A stretch of DNA of 64,000 bases from an uncultured Draconibacterium sp. (GTDB lineage: Bacteria > Bacteroidota > Bacteroidia > Bacteroidales > Prolixibacteraceae), in the NCBI RefSeq assembly GCF_963677575.1, contig NZ_OY782038.1, forward strand, positions 620,001 through 684,000, given 5' to 3'. Positions 23,954 to 32,533 of this stretch are shown here, piece after piece (position 1 is the stretch's first letter; each line of letters begins with the position of its first letter). The notes under the pieces are model-generated. The model was given only the letters and a program-made list of their open reading frames with translations. It made no database searches and was not told the origin of the DNA. A program made the position numbers and the translations under genes.

Positions 23954-26900
23954 ATAAAATCATAAAATTTTTTCTTGAAAATAAGCTGGTTACCATACTG
24001 GTTTTGATCCTCCTCGTAAGTTGGGGAATCATAACTTCACCATTTGGCTGGAACACAGGAGTTCTACCCAAAGATCCGGTGCCGGTTGACGCTATTCCTG
24101 ATATTGGAGAAAACCAGCAAATTGTATTTACCCAGTGGATGGGACGATCTCCTCAGGATATTGAGGATCAGATTTCATATCCCTTAACCACTTATTTATT
24201 GGGAATTCCCGGTGTCAAATCCATTCGCAGTTCATCTATTTTCGGATTCTCCAGCATTTACATCATTTTTAACGAAGATGTAGAATTTTACTGGTCGCGA
24301 TCGCGGATATTGGAAAAGTTGAATTCATTACCATCGGGACTTTTGCCTGACGGTGTTCAGCCCGCACTTGGTCCTGACGCAACAGCACTCGGACAGGTTT
24401 ACTGGTACACCATCGAAGGGCGCGATAAAGACGGAAATCCGACGGGAGGCTGGGATTTGCACGAAATACGTACCGTACAGGATTTTTTCGTTAAATATTC
24501 GTTGAATGCTGCTGAAGGTGTTTCTGAAGTGGCTTCCATTGGCGGATTTGTACAGGAATACCAGATCGACGTAAATCCTGACGCGCTAAAAGCCTACAAC
24601 ATTCCGCTGCATAAAGTAATGCAGGCTGTTCAGAAATCGAACCGTGATGTGGGTGCTAAAACCATTGAAATAAACCAGGCAGAATACCTCGTTCGGGGAT
24701 TGGGTTACATAAAAAATACGGAAGACATTGAAAAGGCCGTAGTTGCGGTTCAGGACAATGTACCCATTCGTGTAAAAGATATTGCCGTTGTTAGTCTCGG
24801 ACCATCAACCCGTCGTGGTGCGCTCGATAAAGACGGTGCTGAAGTGGTTGGAGGTGTTGTGGTTGCGCGTTATGGAGCCAACCCGCTGGAAGTCATTAAC
24901 AATGTAAAAGCAAAAATTGCTGAAATTGCTCCCGGTCTGCCGAAAAAGACACTGATCAACGGTGTGGAAAGCCAGCTTACAATTGTTCCGTTTTACGATC
25001 GTTCAACGTTGATCCATGAAACGCTGGGAACACTGGAAGAAGCACTGTCACTCGAAATTCTGATTGCCATTTTGGTAGTAATTGTAATGGTGCTGAACCT
25101 ACGCGCCTCGTTCCTTATTTCGAGTTTGCTGCCCATTGCCGTGTTGATGGTATTTATAGCCATGCGCTACTTTGGTGTTGATGCCAACATTGTGGCACTC
25201 TCAGGAATTGCCATCGCCATCGGAACCATGGTGGATTTGGGAATTATACTCTCCGAAAACATTATAAAACACATTGATGAAGCGCCGCCCGGACAAAAAC
25301 TCATCACAACGGTTTACGACGGTGCTGCCGAGGTTAGTTCAGCCATTTTAACCGCCGTTTCAACAACCATTGTAAGTTTTATACCGGTATTTACCATGCA
25401 GGCTGCCGAAGGAAAATTGTTCGGCCCGCTGGCGTTTACCAAAACTTTTGCCTTGATTGCTGCGCTCATCGTGTCGTTGCTGTTTTTACCAGCCTTTGCA
25501 CACTGGGTGTTTGGAGCCAAAATCAAAAAGAAAAACATTGTACGCTGGCTGAACATCGTCATTATTCCGGCTGGAATTATTGCAATTGTTGCCGGGTATT
25601 TATGGGCCGGAGCCATTCTAATCGCCTTTGGTATTTCAGGGGTACTCAACCAGATTTACGGTGAAAAAGCGGTGAATACAACAGATGATTCTAAAATCGT
25701 CGCTTTATTGAAAAAATTTGGTCTGCTTGTATTAAAACACGCCAGCATTATTATTTCGGTAGTTGCGGTTGTTTGGCTGCTGGCCAAATACTGGCTGCCG
25801 CTCGGCGCTTCAAGAACAATCGTTACCAACTTCATTTTTGTTGGTTTGCTGGTCGGAATTATTTTGGGAGCTTTTTTGCTTCTCGAGCATTTCTACAAAC
25901 GCATACTAACCTGGTGCCTGGAGCATAAAATCGCATTTTTACTCATTCCGTCGTTCCTTATCCTTGTAGGAATCACTTCGTGGATGGGATTCAGCAACCT
26001 GTTTGGCTTTGTTCCTAAAGGATTTGACAAGCTCGGTTGGAATGTTCGCACAACCAAAGTTTGGTCGACGCTGGCACATTCATTCCCGGGAATTGGTAAA
26101 GAATTTATGCCATCGCTGAATGAAGGAAGTTTTCTGTTAATGCCAACGTCAATGCCCCACTCGGGTATGGCGTATAACCAAAAAGTGGTTGGTCAGCTTG
26201 ATATGTTGCTTACCAATATTCCCGAAGTTGATTTATCGGTTGGAAAAATGGGCCGTGTTGAATCGGCACTCGACCCGGCACCGATTTCGATGTACGAAAA
26301 CATAATCAACTACAAACCGGAATACATGCTGAATGAAAAAGGTCACCGTGTACGGTTTAAAGTTGATAAGGACGATCGTTTTGTATTGACAAATGGCGAG
26401 AAACTCAACAACGAAGAAGCTTTGCAACGAGGAATTACCCGGGAAGATTTGATTCCTGATGAAAAGGGGAATTTCTACCGCAACTGGCGCGACAAAATAA
26501 AATCGCCCGACGATATCTGGACAGAAATTGTAAATGCAACAAAAATTCCGGGAGTAACTTCGGCACCAAAACTTCAGCCGATTGAAACCCGGCTGGTGAT
26601 GTTACAAACCGGAATGCGCGCCCCGATGGGAATTAAAGTTTACGGCCCGGATTTAGCAACCATCGAAAACTTCGGGATTCAACTCGAAGATATCCTGAAA
26701 ACGGTTCCATCGGTAAAAGCACAGGCTGTTTTTGCAGACAGGATCGTAGGAAAGCCTTACTTGTTATTCGACATTGACCGGGATAAAATCTCGCGCTACG
26801 GTTTGAACGTAGAGGATGTTCAGCAAACCATTGAAACGGCTGTTGGCGGAATGAAAATCACTTCAACCGTTGAAGGACGCGAACGTTTTCCGGTGAGAGT

Positions 26901-27795
26901 TCGTTACCCGCGCGAATTGCGTGACGATCCGGAATCACTGGGAAAAATATTGATGAAAACACCAACCGGAGCGCAAATTCCGCTGAGCCAACTGGTACAT
27001 ATCAGATACCAACGCGGTCCGCAAGCGATTAAAAGCGAGGAAACATTCCTGGTTGGTTATGTGCTATTCGATAAAAACGAAGGATTCTCGGAAGTTACCG
27101 TGGTAAACGATGCGCAGAAAGTAATTCAGGACAAAATTGATTCGGGAGAATTGACGGTTCCGGCCGGAGTTACCTACAAATTTTCAGGAAGTTATGAAAA
27201 CCAGATCCGTGCCGAAAAACGGCTATCGATCATTGTACCGATTGTACTGATCATCGTATTTCTGATTTTGTATTTCCAGTTTAAATCAGTGTCAACATCC
27301 ATGATGGTTTTCTCCGGTATTGCTATGGCGTTCAGCGGTGGATTCCTGATGATCTGGCTGTACGGACAAGGCTGGTTTATGGACTTTGCAGTATTTGGCA
27401 CCAACATCCGCGAGTTGTTTCAGATGTACACCATCAACCTCAGTGTGGCGGTGTGGGTCGGATTTATTGCGCTGTTTGGTATTGCTACCGACGACGGTGT
27501 ATTGATTGCCACTTACCTCGATCAGAGTTTCGAGCGCAACCGTCCGAACAATCTGCAGGAAGTACGAGCTGCTGTGGTTGAAGCCGGATTGCGAAGGATT
27601 CGTCCGGCATTAATGACTGTAAGTACGACCATGATCGCATTGCTGCCGGTACTTACTTCTACCGGACGTGGTTCGGACATTATGATCCCGATGGCGATCC
27701 CGTCGTTTGGCGGAATGGCCGTGGCACTTATCAGCATTTTTGTTGTGCCGGTATTGTACAGCTTCAGGGAAGAACGAAAAATTAAAAAGCAATAA
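23947..27795 (+). CDS. cusA: CusA-type heavy-metal RND efflux pump (enlarged)
   Basis: 1282-aa inner-membrane pump of the heavy-metal RND family. The membrane proton-relay motif reads GTMVDLGIILSENIIKHI, as in monovalent-metal (Cu/Ag) CusA members. It is about 240 residues longer than E. coli CusA. The extra part sits mainly at about residues 525-647, where roughly four added hydrophobic segments lie between the two halves (WLNIVIIPAGIIAIVAGYLW, ASIIISVVAVVWLL, FIFVGLLVGIILGAFLL). The periplasmic part also has an enlarged loop after ENIINYKPE. Bacteroidota homologues of this size are known. It forms an efflux system with the TolC-like and adaptor genes that follow 2 bases apart. Confidence 0.94.
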   Translation: MLNKIIKFFLENKLVTILVLILLVSWGIITSPFGWNTGVLPKDPVPVDAIPDIGENQQIVFTQWMGRSPQDIEDQISYPLTTYLLGIPGVKSIRSSSIFGFSSIYIIFNEDVEFYWSRSRILEKLNSLPSGLLPDGVQPALGPDATALGQVYWYTIEGRDKDGNPTGGWDLHEIRTVQDFFVKYSLNAAEGVSEVASIGGFVQEYQIDVNPDALKAYNIPLHKVMQAVQKSNRDVGAKTIEINQAEYLVRGLGYIKNTEDIEKAVVAVQDNVPIRVKDIAVVSLGPSTRRGALDKDGAEVVGGVVVARYGANPLEVINNVKAKIAEIAPGLPKKTLINGVESQLTIVPFYDRSTLIHETLGTLEEALSLEILIAILVVIVMVLNLRASFLISSLLPIAVLMVFIAMRYFGVDANIVALSGIAIAIGTMVDLGIILSENIIKHIDEAPPGQKLITTVYDGAAEVSSAILTAVSTTIVSFIPVFTMQAAEGKLFGPLAFTKTFALIAALIVSLLFLPAFAHWVFGAKIKKKNIVRWLNIVIIPAGIIAIVAGYLWAGAILIAFGISGVLNQIYGEKAVNTTDDSKIVALLKKFGLLVLKHASIIISVVAVVWLLAKYWLPLGASRTIVTNFIFVGLLVGIILGAFLLLEHFYKRILTWCLEHKIAFLLIPSFLILVGITSWMGFSNLFGFVPKGFDKLGWNVRTTKVWSTLAHSFPGIGKEFMPSLNEGSFLLMPTSMPHSGMAYNQKVVGQLDMLLTNIPEVDLSVGKMGRVESALDPAPISMYENIINYKPEYMLNEKGHRVRFKVDKDDRFVLTNGEKLNNEEALQRGITREDLIPDEKGNFYRNWRDKIKSPDDIWTEIVNATKIPGVTSAPKLQPIETRLVMLQTGMRAPMGIKVYGPDLATIENFGIQLEDILKTVPSVKAQAVFADRIVGKPYLLFDIDRDKISRYGLNVEDVQQTIETAVGGMKITSTVEGRERFPVRVRYPRELRDDPESLGKILMKTPTGAQIPLSQLVHIRYQRGPQAIKSEETFLVGYVLFDKNEGFSEVTVVNDAQKVIQDKIDSGELTVPAGVTYKFSGSYENQIRAEKRLSIIVPIVLIIVFLILYFQFKSVSTSMMVFSGIAMAFSGGFLMIWLYGQGWFMDFAVFGTNIRELFQMYTINLSVAVWVGFIALFGIATDDGVLIATYLDQSFERNRPNNLQEVRAAVVEAGLRRIRPALMTVSTTMIALLPVLTSTGRGSDIMIPMAIPSFGGMAVALISIFVVPVLYSFREERKIKKQ

Positions 27796-27797
27796 GC

Positions 27798-29150
27798 ATG
27801 AAAACTACGATTATATTATTCATTTCATTAGTTATGGCAGGATTTGCGGCAAATGCGCAAACCGATCAAATTTCCGCATCCGCGCTACCCCTACTCCTTA
27901 AAGGGGAAAGCCAGGCAGCGGAAAAAGTTCTCTCCTTGAGGGGAGTTAGAGGGGTGAGTAACGAGAATCAAGTTACGCAAACGCTGGAAGATTATTTCCA
28001 AATCGCTGCCGAAAATAATCCGGGGTTGCAAGCTCAATACAAGGATTTTGAGGCTGCCCTGCAAAAAGTTCAGCAGGTAAGTTCATTGCCCGATCCTATG
28101 TTTTCTTTTGGCTATTTTATTTCGCCGGTGGAAACACGCGTTGGGCCGCAACGGGCAAAATTTTCGCTAAGTCAGATGTTCCCGTGGTTTGGAACTTTGG
28201 AAGCCCAGTCTGATGCAGCTTCGCTAATGGCCGATGCAAAATACCAGGCCTTTCTCGATGCACAAAACCAGCTTTATTACAGCGTTTCGGAAGCTTATTT
28301 TCCGCTGATCGAGTTGAACCGCTTAAAAGCAATTGAGCAGGAAAATATCGAAATTCTGCAAGCGTATAAAACCATTGCGAACTCTAAATTTAAAAACGGA
28401 GTTTCGCCAATGACCGATGTTTTGCGGGTAGATATTATGCTGAAAGATGCACAAACCAACCTTGGTATTCTGAATAAAAAGGAAAAACCACTACTGGTTA
28501 CGTTCAACAACCTGCTCAACAGAGACGAAAACGAAGCGGTAGTTGTTCAGGATTCGCTTACAGTTGAAGCGTTACCTGAAAATTTCAGAAGAGATTCGTT
28601 GCTGACCAATAATCCAATGCTGGATGCAATCGATTTAAAACAGCAAGCCAGCGAAAAAAGTGAACTGGTTGCACAAAAACAGGGACTTCCGAAAATGGGT
28701 GTTGGTTTAGATTATACAATCGTTGGGAAACGCACCGACATGGAAGTGGACGACAACGGCAAGAACATATTTATGCCGATGGTTTCGGTTAGTATTCCCA
28801 TTTTCAGAAAAAAGTACCGGGCAGCAGAAAAAGAGGCGCAACTGATGCAGGAAAAATACTCCTTTCAAAAGGAGGAAACCATCAATTCGCTTACATCCGG
28901 TTATGAGTCTGTTTGGTTTCAAATTCAGCAGCAAAAAGATTTAATTGATTTGTATGAGGAGCAAATCCTTGAATCCAATCAAACGTTAAATCTGCTGTTT
29001 AGTGCCTACGGAAATTCGGGAAAAGACTTTGAAGAGGTACTTCGCATGCAGCAACAACTGCTTAAATACGAAAAAATGAAAGCCATGGCAGAAACACAAT
29101 ACCAAACCGCTTTGGCAAAACTAAATTACATCACGGCAAAAACATATTAA
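27798..29150 (+). CDS. TolC-family outer membrane efflux protein (CusC-like)
   Basis: 450-aa outer-membrane channel subunit. The signal peptide ends at AANAQ (residue ~21). Two OEP repeats follow (LEDYFQIAAENNPGLQAQYK and the second half from about 250), with long helices and a QFG-like strand pattern. Residues 31-53 (PLLLKGESQAAEKVLSLRGV...) are translated from a palindromic repeat inserted in frame just after the signal peptide. It lies in the same operon as cusA and the adaptor, with 2-base gaps on both sides. Confidence 0.9.
   Translation: MKTTIILFISLVMAGFAANAQTDQISASALPLLLKGESQAAEKVLSLRGVRGVSNENQVTQTLEDYFQIAAENNPGLQAQYKDFEAALQKVQQVSSLPDPMFSFGYFISPVETRVGPQRAKFSLSQMFPWFGTLEAQSDAASLMADAKYQAFLDAQNQLYYSVSEAYFPLIELNRLKAIEQENIEILQAYKTIANSKFKNGVSPMTDVLRVDIMLKDAQTNLGILNKKEKPLLVTFNNLLNRDENEAVVVQDSLTVEALPENFRRDSLLTNNPMLDAIDLKQQASEKSELVAQKQGLPKMGVGLDYTIVGKRTDMEVDDNGKNIFMPMVSVSIPIFRKKYRAAEKEAQLMQEKYSFQKEETINSLTSGYESVWFQIQQQKDLIDLYEEQILESNQTLNLLFSAYGNSGKDFEEVLRMQQQLLKYEKMKAMAETQYQTALAKLNYITAKTY
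27887..27955. repeat. Palindromic repeat inserted in frame in the cusC-like gene
   Basis: ACCCCT (27887-27892) and AGGGGT (27950-27955) bound a segment with internal inverted arms (CTCCTTAAAGGGGA against TCTCCTTGAGGGGAG). The pair TTTCCGC (27871-27877) / GCGGAAA (27918-27924) overlaps it. The composition, runs of C then G, is typical of dispersed intergenic palindromes and unlike the surrounding gene. It is a multiple of three, so the frame stays open. Confidence 0.6.
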
Positions 29151-29152
29151 CG

Positions 29153-30934
29153 ATGAATACGAATAGAAAAACAATACTAATAGTGCTGTCAACACTGGCA
29201 ATTGGCTTGTTGCTGGGGTGGTTGATATTTGGCGGTTCAGAAGCCAAAGTTACAGAGGAACATCAGCATGAACACAGTGCGGAAGAAGTAGCCGAAGAAA
29301 CGATCTGGACTTGTTCGATGCACCCGCAAATTCGTCAGCACGAACCCGGCGACTGCCCCATTTGTGGTATGGATTTAATTCCGATAGAGGAAGAACAGAA
29401 TGGCGCAATTGCCCCGAATGCAGTAAGTATGTCGGCTACAGCAATGCAACTGGCCAATATTCAAACAGCCGTTGTTGGCGCTGCAGAACCGCTTAAAGTG
29501 GTACGTCTCGACGGAAAGGTTCAGGAAGATGAACGGCTGATTTTTTCACAATCGTCGCATATTCCAGGCAGAATTGAAGATTTACTGGTGAATTTTACCG
29601 GCGACTACGTAAAAAAAGGTCGGGTGATCGCTTCCGTTTATTCACCCGATTTGGTTACTGCGCAGGAAGAATTATTTGAAGCGCAAAAAATAAAAGATTC
29701 GCAACCACAGCTTTTTGCGGCGGCTAAAGAAAAGCTTAAAAACTGGAAGCTCACCGACGAGCAGATCAACCAGATTTTATCTTCAGGAACAGCACAGCAA
29801 ACATTCGATATAAGAGCTGAAGTATCAGGTTATGTAACGCAGAAAAAGGTGAACACCGGCGATTATGTACGCAGAGGACAAACCATTTACGAGATTGCTG
29901 ATCTTTCAAGAATCTGGGTGCTTTTTGATGTGTATGAATCGGACCTGCCCTGGATTAAAAAAGGCGACAAAATAACATATACAATTGAGTCGTTACCCGG
30001 CGAAAAATTTGAAGGAACGATTGATTACCTTGATCCGGTTATCAATCCAAAAACAAGGGTCGCAAAAGCGCGCATTGGTCAATCCAACAAGGACTTGAAA
30101 CTGAAACCTGAAATGTTTGTATCCGGTAAGGTGGAGGCAAAACTGCCACAAACCGATGCTCTTGTGGTTCCGAAAACAGCAGTTATGTGGACAGGAGAAC
30201 GTTCGGTGGTGTACGTTAAATCAGAAACCGATCAGGGCGTGTATTTCAACATGCGCGAGGTAGATCTTGGCCCGGCCCTTGGTGAAAGTTACGTTATTGA
30301 GGATGGTCTTCAAAAAAGTGAAGAAATTGTAGTAAACGGCACATTTAGTATTGATGCAGCCGCTCAGTTGGCAGGAAAACCAAGTATGATGAGTCCTGAA
30401 GGTGGTACTGCTCCAACTGTCCACAATCATGGCGGAATGAACATGGAGAACAATGAGCAAAGTTCAACGATAGAATCAGTAGAGGTTGATCCGGAATTTG
30501 TAAAACAGCTTACCGCATTTTACGAAGCCTACCTAAAAATGAATGAGGCTTTTATTGCAACCGATGCAGCCAAAGTAAGTGCTGAAGCAAAGAATACATC
30601 TGCAGCTCTTGCAACTGTTCAAATGGAATTGTTAAAAGGCGATACGCACATGGCCTGGATGGATCAGCTGAATATTCTGAAACCATCGTTGCAAAAAATT
30701 GGTAACAGCAGCGATATTGACGAGCAAAGATTAGAATACGCCACATTTAACCCGGCGTTCTACAAAAGCCTGAAGATGTTCGGGCTGGATAACGAAACAG
30801 CTTATTACCAGTTCTGCCCCATGGCCAACAACGACCAGGGAGCTTTCTGGCTAAGCGAGACAAAAGAGATCCGAAATCCATATTTCGGAGAAATGATGCT
30901 GAGTTGCGGGGAAACCCAAGACACGATAAAATGA
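29153..30934 (+). CDS. cusB: CusB-type periplasmic adaptor with heavy-metal-binding and DUF3347 domains
   Basis: 593 aa. An N-terminal membrane anchor (ILIVLSTLAIGLLLGWLIF) leads to a heavy-metal-binding domain at residues 52-77 (WTCSMHPQIRQHEPGD, then CPICGMD; C54, M56, H57, C68, C71). Next come the adaptor body with barrel-sandwich (VSGYVTQKKVNTGDYVRRGQ) and beta-barrel parts, a His-rich linker, and a C-terminal DUF3347 domain from about residue 440 (DPEFVKQLTAFYEAYLKMNE; FCPMANNDQGAFWLSE). It bridges CusA and the TolC-like channel and probably delivers Cu(I)/Ag(I). DUF3347 is frequent in Bacteroidota copper loci. Confidence 0.93.
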   Translation: MNTNRKTILIVLSTLAIGLLLGWLIFGGSEAKVTEEHQHEHSAEEVAEETIWTCSMHPQIRQHEPGDCPICGMDLIPIEEEQNGAIAPNAVSMSATAMQLANIQTAVVGAAEPLKVVRLDGKVQEDERLIFSQSSHIPGRIEDLLVNFTGDYVKKGRVIASVYSPDLVTAQEELFEAQKIKDSQPQLFAAAKEKLKNWKLTDEQINQILSSGTAQQTFDIRAEVSGYVTQKKVNTGDYVRRGQTIYEIADLSRIWVLFDVYESDLPWIKKGDKITYTIESLPGEKFEGTIDYLDPVINPKTRVAKARIGQSNKDLKLKPEMFVSGKVEAKLPQTDALVVPKTAVMWTGERSVVYVKSETDQGVYFNMREVDLGPALGESYVIEDGLQKSEEIVVNGTFSIDAAAQLAGKPSMMSPEGGTAPTVHNHGGMNMENNEQSSTIESVEVDPEFVKQLTAFYEAYLKMNEAFIATDAAKVSAEAKNTSAALATVQMELLKGDTHMAWMDQLNILKPSLQKIGNSSDIDEQRLEYATFNPAFYKSLKMFGLDNETAYYQFCPMANNDQGAFWLSETKEIRNPYFGEMMLSCGETQDTIK

Positions 30935-30967
30935 AATTCAATTTATTAACCATTAAAATTTAACAAG

Positions 30968-31342
30968 ATGAAAACAAAAGTTTTAAGTTTAGTAGCCCTA
31001 TTTATGATGGGAGCATTTACCGTTTTAGCTGGAAATAAAACGAAAAAAATTAAAGTGTACGGAAACTGCGGAATGTGTGAAAGCCGGATCGAAAAAGCAG
31101 TTAATGCACTTGACGGTGTTTCAAAAGCAGATTGGGACAAAGAAACCAAAATGCTCGAAGTAACTTTCGACGATACAAAAACCGACATTCACAAAGTACA
31201 CATGGCAGTTGCAGCTGTTGGTCATGATACCGATATGCACAAGGCTAAAGACGAAGTTTACGACAAACTTCCAAGCTGCTGCAAATACGACCGATCTGCA
31301 GAAATCAAAATGGAAGAAGAACACGAGGGACATATGCATTAA
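30968..31342 (+). CDS. Periplasmic heavy-metal-associated (HMA) protein
   Basis: 124 aa, secreted (MKTKVLSLVALFMMGAFTVL, cut after A-G). One HMA domain carries C34-x-x-C37 (VYGNCGMCESRIEKAV), and a C-terminal tail has a CC pair (LPSCCKYD) and His residues (EEEHEGHMH). It likely acts as a periplasmic metallochaperone for the CusABC-like pump. It is the last gene of the operon, with a terminator 23 bases after the stop. Confidence 0.92.
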   Translation: MKTKVLSLVALFMMGAFTVLAGNKTKKIKVYGNCGMCESRIEKAVNALDGVSKADWDKETKMLEVTFDDTKTDIHKVHMAVAAVGHDTDMHKAKDEVYDKLPSCCKYDRSAEIKMEEEHEGHMH

Positions 31343-31364
31343 TTTTTAATTGAGCTAAAAAGAG

Positions 31365-31396
31365 AGGGTTTCATAAGTTTGTGAAACCCTTTTTTT
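31365..31396 (+). terminator. Terminator of the cus-like operon
   Basis: AGGGTTTCA and TGAAACCCT form a 9-bp perfect stem with an 8-base loop, followed by TTTTTT. Confidence 0.92.
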
Positions 31397-31545
31397 GTGG
31401 TCTGACTTCACTGGTTGTAGTAAAACTTCTACAAACAAATGTCAACTATTTCGCGACATGCCTCGTAAACAATACGCTTAGCAAACCTGTTAGAACTGGC
31501 ATGGTTTTATAAGCGTATAAAGCAACACACTTTAAAATATTTATT

Positions 31546-31935
31546 ATGAAGTACTATATTGAAACAACCATTGAAACTGACTTTGACTCAGCCGTAGAAA
31601 AAGTAAAAGAAGAACTAAAAAAAGAAGGATTCGGAGTATTATCAGAAATTGATATTCACGAAAAACTAAAAGAGAAACTGGATGTGGATTTCAAAAAATA
31701 TAAAATACTTGGCGCCTGTAATCCACCAAAAGCTTTTGAAGCCCTGAAAGCTGAAGATTATATTGGCTTAATGCTTCCGTGTAATGTTGTGGTGCAGGAG
31801 TCGTCTCATTCAAATAAAATCAATGTTTCTGCTATCGATCCGGTTGCTTCGATGATGGCCGTTAACAATGCTGCCATCGAACCAATAGCCCATGAAATAA
31901 AAGAGAAACTAACACATGCCATCCGACAATTGTAG
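31546..31935 (+). CDS. DUF302 domain protein
   Basis: 129-aa soluble protein fully covered by DUF302 (TDFDSAVEKVKEELKKEGFG, VLSEIDIHEKLKEKLDVDFK, YKILGACNPPKAFEALKAED, IGLMLPCNVVVQES). The family's biochemical role is not established. It often sits beside metal or sulfur genes. Here it lies between two metal-efflux operons, with a terminator on its left. Confidence 0.93.
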   Translation: MKYYIETTIETDFDSAVEKVKEELKKEGFGVLSEIDIHEKLKEKLDVDFKKYKILGACNPPKAFEALKAEDYIGLMLPCNVVVQESSHSNKINVSAIDPVASMMAVNNAAIEPIAHEIKEKLTHAIRQL

Positions 31936-31979
31936 TTTTTTAAAAATGAATCCAAAGCCCCCAATCTGCAACTTTTTAT

Positions 31980-31987
31980 TATTTTTG
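31980..31987 (+). promoter_or_regulatory. -7 promoter box of the second metal-efflux operon
   Basis: TATTTTTG fits TAnnTTTG and lies 31 bases before the TTG start of the His-rich gene. No -33 box is evident. Confidence 0.4.
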
Positions 31988-32018
31988 CTTTCCTCGGAAG
32001 AGAACGAACGATTAGAGC

Positions 32019-32456
32019 TTGAAAAACACTATTAATCATATCGGAAGTTTTTTACTGATTCTTGCAGGAGCAATTATACTATCGCATGCTTTTATCCCGC
32101 ATCATTTGCACAACGGACAAGCAGTTATCGAAACATCCGATTGTCAGTGTTTTTATCACCATCATAAAACAGATTCTCATACGGCAAGTTGTACGCACGA
32201 CCACTCCGAGAATGAAGCTCATGATTGTGTCCTTCACAACCTGCTGGTACTTCCGGGGAAGCAAATCAGAGCCGACCAGCCACTAATTATTACCACGCTG
32301 CAAAACTCTTACTGTTCGTTGCTGATTATCGGCCTTTTAAATGCCGATTTGAAGATTGCCGAAAGCAACTGGCAGTATCACATTGAAGGAACCATTCCCC
32401 TTCCCACAAACATTTACACTTCCACAAAAGGGCTTCGCGCTCCTCCTGTAGTTTAA
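32019..32456 (+). CDS. His/Cys-rich exported protein (DUF6769-like)
   Basis: 145 aa, starting at TTG 32019. The N-terminal hydrophobic segment (HIGSFLLILAGAIILSHAF) is followed by IPHHLHNG, CQCFYHHHKTDSHTAS, CTHDHSENEAHDCVLHN and a C-terminal domain. The pattern recalls the DUF6769 family found beside CzcA-type pumps in Bacteroidota, though I cannot confirm the family. A periplasmic metal-binding role is likely. It is the first gene before the adaptor, pump and TolC-like set. Confidence 0.72.
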   Translation: MKNTINHIGSFLLILAGAIILSHAFIPHHLHNGQAVIETSDCQCFYHHHKTDSHTASCTHDHSENEAHDCVLHNLLVLPGKQIRADQPLIITTLQNSYCSLLIIGLLNADLKIAESNWQYHIEGTIPLPTNIYTSTKGLRAPPVV

Positions 32457-32533
32457 TTTTCCCCCCCAACACCATTCTGATTCTATTGAATTAAAACCCT
32501 GGTTATTATTTGGAAAATTAAATAGCATTAAAA

